DNA of 39,108 nucleotides from JAAYLC01 sp964636665 (GCA_964636665.1 CAZWVT010000013.1:1-39108); one strand, 5' to 3'; positions 1 through 7,764 are shown, counted from the stretch's first letter. Notes: a model not told the origin generated them from the letters alone. Numbers and translations are program-made.

Positions 1-559
1 GATTTTTTACTTTTCGATTATAGCTGGTCGATACATTGTAACTAAATCCTCGAAATTTTTCTCTCACTCAAAATATGATTTAAAGAGGTTTTTTAATAGT
101 CAAAATAGGAGGATGCTCTGACATATAATTTGGATAAAATAGCCGGAACGTGTAGAAAGAACCAAAGAAATAATTGAGAGTATTTATTTTACATAATATA
201 AAAATTTTCTCACAGAAACTTCAAGCTGTTGCGAAAAGCTGTCCAAGCAGGCGTGGAAACTTTTCTGATACAAATTTTCTGAAATGTGATAATATTGAAT
301 TGAAAGAATAAAATTTTGTTTGGCACTGGCTGAGCGATGGAAAATTGTGTATGAAAATAATCATCAAATAAGCGTTTAATTTTCACCAAACAATCAGCAT
401 TGGACGAGCAGCAATTTTTACATAATGTCAAACTATAAATGAATGACACCATTATGTTTTCGATATAATAAAACACACCGTTTGAACTATAATTTATATT
501 ATGTAAAATAAAAAGTATTCAAATCAAGATAATCATTCACTTCTTTTATCAATACCTCA
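1..559. other. AT-rich non-coding stretch
   Basis: I see no convincing gene here. The only long open frame runs on the minus strand at 210-476. It has cysteine- and phenylalanine-rich composition and no recognisable family, and it lies wholly inside the inverted-repeat element described separately, so I do not call it. Outside the element the sequence is AT-rich, with no tRNA-like cloverleaf and no clear terminator. Confidence 0.6.
183..512. mobile_element. MITE-like or IS-remnant element bounded by 20-bp inverted repeats
   Basis: A perfect 20-bp repeat, TTTATTTTACATAATATAAA at 183-202, recurs as its exact reverse complement at 493-512, about 290 bp apart. A short direct repeat AGTA lies just outside each end (179-182 and 514-517, the right copy one base away from the repeat) and could be a target-site duplication. 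Size, terminal repeats and the lack of a complete transposase fit a miniature inverted-repeat transposable element or a deleted insertion sequence. The interior minus-strand frame at 210-476 may be decayed coding sequence, but I cannot assign it to a transposase family. The arms are AT-rich, so some of the similarity could be compositional. A 20/20 match including the TTTTACATAATA core is nevertheless unlikely by chance at this spacing. Confidence 0.5.
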
Positions 560-784
560 CTATTCCGGATGCTTTTTGTTTTGACTTTTGTCTTTGTCCA
601 GCAAATCATCCATGACCTCGGAGATTTTTTTATCTTCTCTCTCTTTTTTCATTTCTTCATCACGGGTCAATTTCAAATCGCCATCGCCTGTAGTTTTTAA
701 TTTATCTTCATCCTTATTTTTTCCAATATTTGACGAACGTCTGTATTCATTCTGGAAATCGGCATGTTTTTTCTTTTTGTCCAT
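560..784 (-). CDS. small highly charged hypothetical protein (74 aa)
   Basis: The product is a short, very hydrophilic protein rich in Lys, Asp and Glu, with no cysteine and no membrane segment. It is probably largely disordered. It begins 11 bases after the stop of the nitroreductase gene on the same strand, so the two are likely co-transcribed. I do not recognise a family. A frame on the opposite strand (588-803) is rich in Ser and Phe and reads as the antisense shadow of this gene. Low complexity means the gene call itself is only moderately secure; its placement right behind a real gene is the main support. Confidence 0.55.
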   Translation of the reverse strand: MDKKKKHADFQNEYRRSSNIGKNKDEDKLKTTGDGDLKLTRDEEMKKEREDKKISEVMDDLLDKDKSQNKKHPE

Positions 785-795
785 AAGTAAAGTTT

Positions 796-1383
796 TTATT
801 TGAAATCGCTGTTAAAAGCAAAATCAGATTGTGGTTTTCTTTTTCTATTTGGTTCTACTTCCTGTTCTTTCATTTTTTTGGAAAGATTATCCGGATTTCC
901 GCCGTATCGTCCAAAAGCTACCGCAGTGGCAATGTGGTAATCATCGGGAATATTAAATTCATCAAGTGCTTTTTCATATAAAACGCCTGCCATTTGATGT
1001 GCGGCAATGTCCATAGATTCAGCTTGATACAACACATTTCCCATAAAAAGTCCCAAATCGTGAAGTGCGTGAAAATTTTCTAAACCTCTATTCGGCATTT
1101 TTTTTCTAAAACCGTTGAGCCATAACATTTGCGAATTACCCGCCCATTGTTGGTTGTAATCATCCAAACATTGGAAAATCCGATCGTACATTTCTGTACC
1201 GCGAATTCCCCAAAAAATAATCCACGGTTGCATATTTCCCGAACTCGGAGCCCATCTTCCGGCTTCTAATAAAATTCTGGCTTCTTTTTCTGTAATGGGC
1301 GTTTCTGCAAAAACGCGTGGACTCCATCGGTTGGAAAGGATATCTGCAATGGGAAATTCTGTTGGCGTTATTTTTTTTACCAT
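796..1383 (-). CDS. nitroreductase family protein
   Basis: This 195-residue protein belongs to the FMN-dependent nitroreductase superfamily, cytosolic enzymes that use NAD(P)H to reduce nitro compounds, quinones or similar acceptors. The N-terminal NRWSPR segment and the following APSSGNMQPW stretch (around residues 45-55) match the FMN-phosphate and isoalloxazine-binding region. A later GRYGG segment is also typical. Length is normal for the small family members. Translation starts at the ATG at 1383, just after an AT-rich leader. A small charged protein follows on the same strand. The physiological substrate cannot be told from sequence. Family assignment is firm; the specific reaction is inferred. 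Confidence 0.85.
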   Translation of the reverse strand: MVKKITPTEFPIADILSNRWSPRVFAETPITEKEARILLEAGRWAPSSGNMQPWIIFWGIRGTEMYDRIFQCLDDYNQQWAGNSQMLWLNGFRKKMPNRGLENFHALHDLGLFMGNVLYQAESMDIAAHQMAGVLYEKALDEFNIPDDYHIATAVAFGRYGGNPDNLSKKMKEQEVEPNRKRKPQSDFAFNSDFK

Positions 1384-1537
1384 ATATATAAATATAAATT
1401 TGATTCGTTTCGAAATTATAAAGAAAGTTCATAGCGACATCGTTTTTTAGAAAAGGTTTAACGCATTGATTCTATTAACAAAACCTTATAGAACAACTTT
1501 TGATTTTGTTTTATATTTACACAAAAATTTCTTGCTG

Positions 1538-2491
1538 ATGCTTATTTGGGGATTATTTATACTCTGTATTATTATTTTCTTAGCTTTAGATTTAGGAGTT
1601 TTCCACAGAAAAGCTCACGTGGTAAGTACCAAAGAAGCCAGTATTTGGACTACTATTTGGTTTGTAATCGCACTTTCATTTTCAGGAGTTATTTTTTGGC
1701 TTTTTAAAGAAGGAATCATCGACAATCCTACAGATTTAACTCCCCAACAAGCAGTTCTTAAATACATTACAGGATATTTCGTTGAACTTTCATTGAGTAT
1801 TGACAATGTATTTGTTATCGCTGTGATTTTCTCATCTTTTGCCATTCCCGCAAAGTATCAACATGAAGTCCTTTTCTGGGGAATTATTGGAGCTGTAGTT
1901 TTTCGAGCTTTGATGATTTTATTCGGAGTGGCACTCATCAATAAGTTTGATTGGATTATTTATGTTTTTGGAGCTTTTCTTTTGTTTACGGCTTATCGTA
2001 TGCTAAAAAGCAACAATGCACCGGTTGATCCAAAATCGACGAAACTTTTTAAATTGGTCAAAAAAATATTTCCCATCACCTATATGATGGACGGAGATAA
2101 ATTCTTTATCCGAAGAATGGGAGTTCGTGCTGCTACTCCTCTTTTTATGGCGTTGATAATAATTGAATTGACCGATATTCTTTTTGCATTAGACAGTATC
2201 CCGGCTATTTTGGCAATTACTACGGATCCTTTTATCGTTTTTAGTTCCAATATTTTTGCGATTCTGGGACTTAGATCCATGTACTTTCTCATATCGAGGA
2301 TGTTGGATAAATTCCGTTTTATACATTACAGTTTGGTAATTATTTTAGCTTTTGTGGGAATAAAAATGATTCTTTCTCATCATATTGAATTTAACGAATG
2401 GTTGTCTCTCGGTATTATCACAATATCGCTATTGGGAGGTATTGTCCTTTCTTTGGTGATCCCTGATAAAAATCAGGAAAAACCTGAATAA
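1538..2491 (+). CDS. TerC family integral membrane protein
   Basis: The protein has about 317 residues and multiple transmembrane helices, starting MLIWGLFILCIII. Two acidic intramembrane signatures of the TerC family are present: ELSLSIDNVFVIAVIF in the first half and ELTDILFALDSIPAILAI in the second. TerC homologues (Alx, MneA/YceF) are linked to tellurium resistance and, in several bacteria, to manganese export or metalation of secreted proteins. I chose the ATG at 1538 because homologues begin at this MLIW-like segment; an upstream TTG at 1466 would add an atypical hydrophilic stretch. A TATATTTA box at 1512-1519 could be the promoter. Metal specificity is not visible from sequence. Confidence 0.88.
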   Translation: MLIWGLFILCIIIFLALDLGVFHRKAHVVSTKEASIWTTIWFVIALSFSGVIFWLFKEGIIDNPTDLTPQQAVLKYITGYFVELSLSIDNVFVIAVIFSSFAIPAKYQHEVLFWGIIGAVVFRALMILFGVALINKFDWIIYVFGAFLLFTAYRMLKSNNAPVDPKSTKLFKLVKKIFPITYMMDGDKFFIRRMGVRAATPLFMALIIIELTDILFALDSIPAILAITTDPFIVFSSNIFAILGLRSMYFLISRMLDKFRFIHYSLVIILAFVGIKMILSHHIEFNEWLSLGIITISLLGGIVLSLVIPDKNQEKPE

Positions 2492-2513
2492 CGTCTATTT
2501 TTTTCATAAATAT

Positions 2514-2550
2514 TTGACTGCTTTAAAACCTTATCGTATCTTTAAATTTG
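2514..2550 (+). promoter_or_regulatory. Bacteroidota-type promoter for hpf
   Basis: TTG at 2514-2516 is followed 20 bases later by TATCTTTA (2537-2544), close to the TAnnTTTG consensus. A perfect TAAATTTG overlaps at 2543-2550 but lies 26 bases from the TTG. Either could be the -7 element. The start codon lies at 2572. Confidence 0.5.
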
Positions 2551-2571
2551 ATAACTTAAAAATATAGATTT

Positions 2572-2874
2572 ATGAACATTACTTTTCAATATCACGACGT
2601 AGCAGCCAGTCAAAGATTAGAAGCTTTTATTACTGAAAGAATCGAAAAACTTCAAACTAAGTTTGACTTTATTGTTAGTGCAGATGTTTATTTCAAAAAG
2701 AAGAATACACAAAATCCCGAAGAAAGCAAGAATATAGGTGTACGCCTAAATGTACCGGGACAATCAATATTTGCCGAGGAATCTACCAATTCATTTGAAG
2801 CCTCCATAGCAGAAGTAATGGATGAATTGCGTTCTCAATTGCAAAAACAAAAAGCAAAGATGAAAACTTTTTAA
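2572..2874 (+). CDS. hpf: ribosome hibernation-promoting factor, short HPF/YfiA type
   Basis: This 100-residue protein has the pattern of the HPF/YfiA/RaiA family. It starts MNITFQYHDVAASQRLEAF, has a helix with IEKLQTKFDFIVSADVYF, and ends with a basic helix rich in Lys and Gln. These proteins bind the 30S decoding region in stationary phase and stop idle ribosomes from translating or being degraded. The length matches the short form; the C-terminal dimerisation domain of long HPF is absent. It has its own promoter-like sequence upstream. The next gene starts 9 bases after its stop and is probably co-transcribed, and a strong hairpin terminator follows that gene. Confidence 0.9.
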   Translation: MNITFQYHDVAASQRLEAFITERIEKLQTKFDFIVSADVYFKKKNTQNPEESKNIGVRLNVPGQSIFAEESTNSFEASIAEVMDELRSQLQKQKAKMKTF

Positions 2875-2883
2875 AATTAACTT

Positions 2884-3345
2884 ATGGGGATGATAGCAAG
2901 ATCAAAAAATCAAGTAACTTTAATTTACAGTAGCAATAACCGAAGCGGACAAAAAGCTTATGCTTATTTAACTGCATCCGATAAGCCATACTTGGCCATC
3001 GATATTTCTAAAACAAAAGTATCCGATACACAGTGGGTTGAAATTGCAAAAGCATTAAATAAGCGTGTAGGAGATTTATTAAATAAATCGCTTTTGAAAA
3101 TGGAAATTAAAGAAACAAATGAATTTGACGATCACGATTGGATTAAAATAATTCAAAAGAATGATGAAGCACTATCGGACTCTATTGTAATTAAAGGTGA
3201 AATAACAAAACAAATCAATAATCCTTCTGCTATTATGGAATTTTTTCAACCTGATTCTGCGGGTATGGAACAAAGCCCAACCGATAATGAATCCTTGGAC
3301 ATTGAAAGAACCACAGAGGATGAAAAATTTATAGACCCAAAATAA
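2884..3345 (+). CDS. ArsC/Spx-like thioredoxin-fold protein without catalytic cysteine
   Basis: The product has 153 residues. The N-terminal part (VTLIYSSNNRSGQKAYAYL) and the central region (WVEIAKALNKRVGDLLNK, then ITKQINNPSAIMEFF) resemble the ArsC/Spx arsenate-reductase fold. In that fold a strand is followed by a redox loop, and helices by an Arg-containing strand. There is no cysteine anywhere in the protein, so arsenate-reductase chemistry is not possible. The last 30 residues form an acidic, probably disordered tail. It lies 9 bases after hpf and ahead of a terminator, so the two form a two-gene unit. A role near stationary-phase physiology is a guess from this context. The family call rests on remembered similarity and is moderate. 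Confidence 0.55.
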   Translation: MGMIARSKNQVTLIYSSNNRSGQKAYAYLTASDKPYLAIDISKTKVSDTQWVEIAKALNKRVGDLLNKSLLKMEIKETNEFDDHDWIKIIQKNDEALSDSIVIKGEITKQINNPSAIMEFFQPDSAGMEQSPTDNESLDIERTTEDEKFIDPK

Positions 3346-3373
3346 GGAGGTTTATTTGTATTCATAATTAAAG

Positions 3374-3408
3374 CCGCCTGAACACTCATTTTGTTTAGGC
3401 GGTTTTTT
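3374..3408 (+). terminator. intrinsic terminator after the hpf operon
   Basis: CCGCCTGAAC (3374-3383) pairs with GTTTAGGCGG (3393-3402) through ten pairs including one G-U wobble, around a 9-base loop. A run of six T follows directly. This is the strongest GC-rich hairpin in the first 10 kb. It ends the plus-strand hpf/ArsC-like unit, ahead of convergent minus-strand genes. Confidence 0.85.
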
Positions 3409-3498
3409 ATTGGATGAATCTACAAATGAGAAGAAAAAAACCAAGCTTAAATATTTTTAAACCTGGTTTATTATCTACTTATGGAGCTTTACAAGCTA

Positions 3499-3894
3499 TT
3501 ATTCTCCTGCTTGTTGTTTTGCATCTTCAATCATTTGTTCGTTTGGTACAATTCCAATATTCACACGTCTGTTTTTNNNNNNNNNNNNNNNNNNNNNNNN
3601 NNNNNNNNNNNNNNNNNNNNNNNNNNNNNNNNNNNNNNNNNNNNNNNNNNNNNNNNNNNNNNNNNNNNNNNNNNNNACTCCGGCTGTTCCTCCTACAACC
3701 CCACCAACTACTGCTCCTAATGCTCCGTTTCCACCTTTGCCTGCATTGTTACCGATAATGGCTCCGAGAATAGCTCCGGATGTGGCACCAATGACTGCTC
3801 CTTTTTGTTTGTTGTTCGCATTTCGGGTTGCTTCACAACTCGTGAAACCGGTTATAAATACAACTGATAATATGAGAATGAGTGTTTTTTTCAT
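3499..3894 (-). CDS. OmpA-family lipoprotein with glycine-zipper, interrupted by an assembly gap
   Basis: The visible N-terminus has a signal peptide ending at a lipobox-like TSC (cysteine near residue 20). A glycine-rich segment with GAVIGATSGAILGAIIG and GALGAVVGGVVGG follows and is typical of a glycine-zipper region. After the N run, the C-terminus reads KNRRVNIGIVPNEQM, which matches the end of OmpA-like peptidoglycan-binding domains (the NRRV motif). The OmpA domain itself, about 110-140 residues in relatives, is missing, so the 100-N gap is probably shorter than the true missing DNA. The apparent open frame through the Ns has no meaning. The protein would anchor the outer membrane to peptidoglycan. 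It lies 24 bases after the lipocalin-like gene on the same strand. Confidence 0.8.
   Translation of the reverse strand: MKKTLILILSVVFITGFTSCEATRNANNKQKGAVIGATSGAILGAIIGNNAGKGGNGALGAVVGGVVGGTAGXXXXXXXXXXXXXXXXXXXXXXXXXXXXXXXXXXKNRRVNIGIVPNEQMIEDAKQQAGE
3577..3676. other. assembly gap of 100 N inside the OmpA-like gene
   Basis: The run is exactly 100 unknown bases, the conventional placeholder for a gap of unknown length. It replaces the core of the OmpA-like coding region. Confidence 0.97.
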
Positions 3895-3918
3895 GTTTAT
3901 AATATTTAGGTTTATAAG

Positions 3919-4395
3919 TTATTCATTTTTAATGAAATTTAGGTTTATGGCAAACGGCTGTCCATCTACTGTTACGGTTTGTTGCCAACGCATTGTCTGA
4001 TTATCCAATTGAGCCAAGCGCATACGTATTCCGCGATTATCATCGGATTTTCCTTTGGGATCAGTTGGTTTTAACATAAAATCATAAAGTCCGGTTTCTC
4101 TGTCGATTTCCTGAACCGTAAAAACAAAATGTCGCTCACCACTTGCACATCCTGCTCCATCAATAGTATATCTTCCCGTATTGTTATTGGGAATAAACCG
4201 CCAAGAACTCCCTTCAAAACACGAAGCGGATTCATCGTTAAAAAGGGTGACATTAAATCTTCCCGATGTTTCATAAGATATATCGGTAAGTGTCCAATAT
4301 CCTTTCATAACTTTGTATGAATCAGTTACAGTTTTGGAGGGACCACAAGCGAGAACTGACGCTGCAAAAACAGCTAATAGCAATAATCTTTTCAT
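3919..4395 (-). CDS. lipocalin-like lipoprotein
   Basis: The protein has 158 residues. It begins MKRLLLLAVFAASVLACGPS, a lipoprotein signal peptide with the acylated cysteine near residue 17. The mature part has alternating beta-type segments (GYWTLTDISYE, SSWRFIPNNNTGRYTI, MRWQQTVTVDGQPFAINLNFIKNE) of the kind found in Bacteroidota lipocalin-like domains. It is probably tethered to a membrane in the periplasm or at the outer membrane. It sits between the DUF1328 microprotein gene (33 bases upstream) and the OmpA-like gene (24 bases downstream) on the same strand, suggesting an envelope operon. The ligand is unknown. Confidence 0.75.
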   Translation of the reverse strand: MKRLLLLAVFAASVLACGPSKTVTDSYKVMKGYWTLTDISYETSGRFNVTLFNDESASCFEGSSWRFIPNNNTGRYTIDGAGCASGERHFVFTVQEIDRETGLYDFMLKPTDPKGKSDDNRGIRMRLAQLDNQTMRWQQTVTVDGQPFAINLNFIKNE

Positions 4396-4428
4396 ATCTT
4401 TTTTTTAAATTGAACTTTTTGAGCAATA

Positions 4429-4590
4429 TTATCTTCGGAAGAGACTTCCTAAAAGTGACAATACAAGCAAGACTAAAAAAATCCAGAAAATAATCATAGC
4501 GATATCGGTAGCGCCTTCAGCAATTCCACCGAAACCAAAAATTGCTGCGATAATAGCAATTATCAGAAAAATAACAATCCATCGAATCAT
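4429..4590 (-). CDS. DUF1328-type small membrane protein (53 aa)
   Basis: Reading the minus strand from the ATG at 4590 gives 53 residues: MIRWIVIFLIIAIIAAIFGF, then GGIAEGATDIAMI, a second hydrophobic segment, and SLFRR before TAA. Two membrane segments separated by a short GGIAEGA-type loop are the hallmark of DUF1328/YtjA-like proteins, which are often induced by envelope or general stress. The start lies in an AT-rich leader, and TATACTTTG (minus strand, about 40 bases upstream) is close to the promoter consensus. It is the first gene of the lipocalin/OmpA set. It is easily missed because of its size. Confidence 0.85.
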   Translation of the reverse strand: MIRWIVIFLIIAIIAAIFGFGGIAEGATDIAMIIFWIFLVLLVLSLLGSLFRR

Positions 4591-4686
4591 AACTTTAGTT
4601 TTTAAAATTAGTATGGCACCAAAGTATAAAATATTCTTCTGCTATAATAATGGATTATCTAAAATTTAACACTATACATTATTGAT

Positions 4687-6693
4687 TTAATATAAATTAA
4701 GTTCTTTTAGTGATTTTTCAAATCTTTCTATAGGCAAATATGATTTTTCTAAACTTGAAGCAAACGGTATTGGTGTATCGATACTTGCGACTCTTTTTAT
4801 AGGTGCGTCTAAATATTCAAAACAATTTTCAGTAATCAACGCAGAAATATCAGAAGCGATTCCGCCAAACATATTGTCTTCTTGTAAAATAATTACTTTT
4901 CCGGTCTTTCTTACAGATTCAAAAATAGTTTCTGTATCAAGCGGAATCAATGTTCTTAAATCGATTAAATCAGCTTTAATTTCAGAATTTTCCTTAAGTG
5001 TAGCCATTGCCCAGTGAACCCCGGCGCCATAAGTGATGATGGTAATGTTCTCTCCTTTTTGTATATAAGATGCTTTTCCAAGGGGCAAGGTGTAATAATC
5101 TTTTGGAACCTCTTGCCTTATACTTCGATACAGTGCTTTATGTTCAAAAAACATAACCGGATTTGGATCTTCTATACTTGTTGCCAATAATCCTTTTGCA
5201 TCATAAGGAAATGCCGGATAAACAACTTTCAATCCCGGAGTATGTGTAAACCACGCTTCGTTAGTTTGTGAATGAAAAGGACCCGCCCCCACTCCTGCTC
5301 CGCACGGCATACGAACAACCACATCGGCATGTTGTCCCCAACGGTAATGAATTTTTGCCAAGTAATTTACAATGGGGTTAAAACCTGATGAAACAAAATC
5401 GGCAAACTGCATTTCAATAACCGATTTAAAACCGTTGATGGAAAGTCCCATTCCGGTCGAAATAATTCCCGATTCGCATATTGGCGTATTTCGAACCCTT
5501 TCTTTTCCAAACTCATCTACAAAACCTTCGGTGACTTTAAAAACGCCGCCGTATTCCGCTATGTCTTGTCCCATAATAATTAAATTGTCGTGGCGCGCCA
5601 TAGCTTGTTTCAAACCTTGAGAAACCGCATCGATAAATCGGATTTGTTCCTTATCAATCCCGGGATTCACAGTCTGGTATTCATAAGGTTTATAAACATC
5701 ATTAATTTCATCAGTAACAGTCGATGAAACAGTCTCTTCCGCAAAAGCGATTTCTAAATTTTCTTCAATTTCTTGTTTTATCTCTTCTCTCAGCGATTCA
5801 ATGTTTTCTTGATTTAGTACATTCTCATTGAGTAGATATCTTTCAAAATTCAATAATGGGTCTCTCAGTCCCCATTCATCAATCAATTCATTGGGAACGT
5901 ATTTTGTTCCGCTCGCCTCTTCATGTCCGCGCATTCTGAATGTTTTAAACTCAATAAGAACCGGTCGCGGATTTTTGCGCATACTTTCTACAATCTTTTT
6001 TAACGCGAAATACACTTCCAGAATATTATTGCCTTCTATCAAATGTGCTTCCATTCCGTAACCAACAGCACGATCTATCAAATGTTTGCAATTATACTGT
6101 TCTTCAGTTGGCGTTGACAATCCGTAGCCGTTATTTTCTATGCAAAAGAGAACGGGAAGTTTCCATACAGAAGCAATATTTAAAGCTTCGTGAATTTCGC
6201 CTTCGCTGGTTCCGCCTTCGCCGGTAAAAACAGCACAAACTTTTTTGTTGTTTTTTAGTTTATTTCCTAAAGCAATTCCATCTGCTACTCCAAATTGTGG
6301 TCCGAGATGAGAAATCATTCCGACAATGTTGTATTCCTGAGTTCCAAAATGGAAACTTCTGTCGCGGCCTTTTGTAAAACCGCTTGCTTTTCCTTGCCAT
6401 TGAGAAAAAAGTCGGTTCAAAGGAATATCTCTCATCGTAAAAACCCCCAAGTTTCTGTGCATAGGGAGAATGTATTCATCTTTGTCAAGAACAGCCGTAA
6501 TTCCTACCGATATAGCTTCTTGTCCAATGCCGCTAAACCATTTTGAAATTTTTCCCTGTCTTAAAAGGACAAGCATTTTTTCTTCAATCATTCGGGGTTT
6601 TAGCATCCCGCGATAAAGCATCAATAAAGTTTCGTCAGACAATTCTTTTTTGTCGTAATCAAAGTAAATGTCTGAGAAAATAATAGACTCCAT
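4687..6693 (-). CDS. fused alpha/beta 2-oxoacid dehydrogenase E1 component
   Basis: This 668-residue protein joins both E1 subunits of a thiamine-diphosphate 2-oxoacid dehydrogenase, probably the branched-chain or a related complex. The alpha part (about residues 1-330) carries the ThDP motif GEG (158-160) followed by NN (187-188) in IENNGYG. The beta part starts near residue 350 and contains the conserved segments NLIIMGQDIAEYGGVF and VVRMPCGAGVGAGPFHSQ. The usual GDG is GEG here, as I recall for other Bacteroidota fusions. I chose the ATG at 6693 (MESIIFSDIYF); an upstream extension would run through the promoter TAATTTTG. E2 and E3 genes are not in the window. The substrate could be branched-chain 2-oxoacids or pyruvate; this is not decided by sequence. 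Confidence 0.9.
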   Translation of the reverse strand: MESIIFSDIYFDYDKKELSDETLLMLYRGMLKPRMIEEKMLVLLRQGKISKWFSGIGQEAISVGITAVLDKDEYILPMHRNLGVFTMRDIPLNRLFSQWQGKASGFTKGRDRSFHFGTQEYNIVGMISHLGPQFGVADGIALGNKLKNNKKVCAVFTGEGGTSEGEIHEALNIASVWKLPVLFCIENNGYGLSTPTEEQYNCKHLIDRAVGYGMEAHLIEGNNILEVYFALKKIVESMRKNPRPVLIEFKTFRMRGHEEASGTKYVPNELIDEWGLRDPLLNFERYLLNENVLNQENIESLREEIKQEIEENLEIAFAEETVSSTVTDEINDVYKPYEYQTVNPGIDKEQIRFIDAVSQGLKQAMARHDNLIIMGQDIAEYGGVFKVTEGFVDEFGKERVRNTPICESGIISTGMGLSINGFKSVIEMQFADFVSSGFNPIVNYLAKIHYRWGQHADVVVRMPCGAGVGAGPFHSQTNEAWFTHTPGLKVVYPAFPYDAKGLLATSIEDPNPVMFFEHKALYRSIRQEVPKDYYTLPLGKASYIQKGENITIITYGAGVHWAMATLKENSEIKADLIDLRTLIPLDTETIFESVRKTGKVIILQEDNMFGGIASDISALITENCFEYLDAPIKRVASIDTPIPFASSLEKSYLPIERFEKSLKELNLY

Positions 6694-6711
6694 GGTATAT
6701 AATTTAATTGC

Positions 6712-6719
6712 CAAAATTA
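6712..6719 (-). promoter_or_regulatory. -7 element for the E1 gene
   Basis: On the minus strand this reads TAATTTTG, a perfect TAnnTTTG, ending 18 bases before the chosen start codon at 6693. I see no TTG at the ideal distance upstream. It supports the downstream start choice for the E1 gene. Confidence 0.5.
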
Positions 6720-6764
6720 GGAAAAAAGCCCGTCTGTTGCTCTTTTTTGAATTTATATTTTGAA

Positions 6765-6796
6765 TTGACAAAAAAGCGTTGAAATTGATATATTTG
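6765..6796 (+). promoter_or_regulatory. Bacteroidota-type promoter for the oxygenase gene
   Basis: TTG (6765-6767, within TTGACA) is followed after 21 bases by TATATTTG (6789-6796), a perfect -7 element. The ATG lies 20 bases downstream. It is divergent from the E1 promoter. Confidence 0.7.
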
Positions 6797-6816
6797 TAAT
6801 TCTAAGCAAAACAGAT

Positions 6817-7764
6817 ATGAATAATATTCCCAGTGTAGATTTGGCAGATTTTCTGGCTCAAAATCTAGAAAGAAAACAAAAATTCGTAAATGAAATCGGT
6901 AAAGCCTATGAGGAAATTGGTTTTGTTTCCTTAAAGAATCATTTTCTTTCTGATGAGTTGGTGGATGCCTTGTATAAAGAAGTAAAGCGTTTTTTTGCTT
7001 TGCCATTGGAAGTAAAACAAAAATATGAAATTCCCGGATTGGCAGGTCAGCGCGGTTATGTATCTTTTGGAAAAGAAACTGCCAAAGGAAGAAAAGTAGC
7101 AGATTTGAAAGAATTTTGGCATTTTGGTCAAAATCCTTCAAATGAAACGGAATCTACTGCAAAATATCCGCCCAATGTCATCGTGAAAGAACTTTCAGAT
7201 TTTAATGAAACAGGAATGGAAGCCTATCGAATGCTTGAAAAAACCGGAATTTATGTACTTCGGGCGCTTGCATTATACATAGGACTGGATGAATTTTATT
7301 TCGACCAATGGGTTACAAACGGAAACAGCATCCTCCGCCCTATTCACTATCCGCCCATAACTCAGGAGCCTAAAGATGCTGTTCGTGCCGGTGCCCACGG
7401 TGATATCAATTTAATTACTTTACTTATGGGAGCTTCAACCGGGGGATTACAAGTACAACGAAGAGACGGCGAGTGGATTGATGCCATTCCCAATGAGGAT
7501 GAATTGGTAATCAATGTCGGAGATATGTTGGAACGTCATACCAATAATAAACTCAAATCAACGATTCACCGGGTAATCAATCCGCCGAAAGATCAATGGG
7601 GCAAACCGCGTTATTCAATTCCTTTTTTTATGCATCCTAAAAGTGATATGAAACTAAATTGCCTTCCCGAATGTATCGATGAAAATAATCCGAAAGCGTA
7701 TCCCGATATTACTGCGGGTGAATTTTTAAATCAAAGATTAAGAGAACTTGGTCTTTTAAAATAA
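6817..7764 (+). CDS. isopenicillin N synthase-like 2-oxoglutarate/Fe(II) oxygenase
   Basis: The 315-residue protein has the two-part architecture of the plant and fungal IPNS/gibberellin-oxidase type. An N-terminal non-haem dioxygenase domain (about 1-120, with YEEIGFVSLKNH) is followed by a double-stranded beta-helix core. The iron ligands are visible as H194 and D196 (in AHGDINLIT) and H251 (in STIHRV). R265 and S267 (RYS) would bind 2-oxoglutarate or the substrate carboxylate. There is no peptide synthetase or beta-lactam cluster nearby, so penicillin biosynthesis is not implied. The gene is led by a strong promoter and followed after 12 bases by a SUI1-domain gene. The substrate is unknown. 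Confidence 0.85.
   Translation: MNNIPSVDLADFLAQNLERKQKFVNEIGKAYEEIGFVSLKNHFLSDELVDALYKEVKRFFALPLEVKQKYEIPGLAGQRGYVSFGKETAKGRKVADLKEFWHFGQNPSNETESTAKYPPNVIVKELSDFNETGMEAYRMLEKTGIYVLRALALYIGLDEFYFDQWVTNGNSILRPIHYPPITQEPKDAVRAGAHGDINLITLLMGASTGGLQVQRRDGEWIDAIPNEDELVINVGDMLERHTNNKLKSTIHRVINPPKDQWGKPRYSIPFFMHPKSDMKLNCLPECIDENNPKAYPDITAGEFLNQRLRELGLLK

Noticed and set aside
210..476. Minus-strand open frame of 88 codons in the AT-rich left end
   Set aside because: It has no recognisable domain and an odd composition, and it lies entirely within the inverted-repeat element. I treat it as possible decayed sequence rather than a gene.
2473..2504. Possible terminator at the end of the TerC gene (TCAGG/CCTGA hairpin)
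   Set aside because: The stem is only five pairs, lies inside the last codons, and is about nine bases away from the T run, so it is too weak to call.
2884..3345. Arsenate reductase
   Set aside because: The fold pattern is similar, but the protein contains no cysteine, so the reductase mechanism is impossible.
6817..7764. Beta-lactam biosynthesis suggested by the isopenicillin-N-synthase-like gene
   Set aside because: No peptide synthetase, acyltransferase or epimerase gene is nearby. The family covers many unrelated oxygenases.
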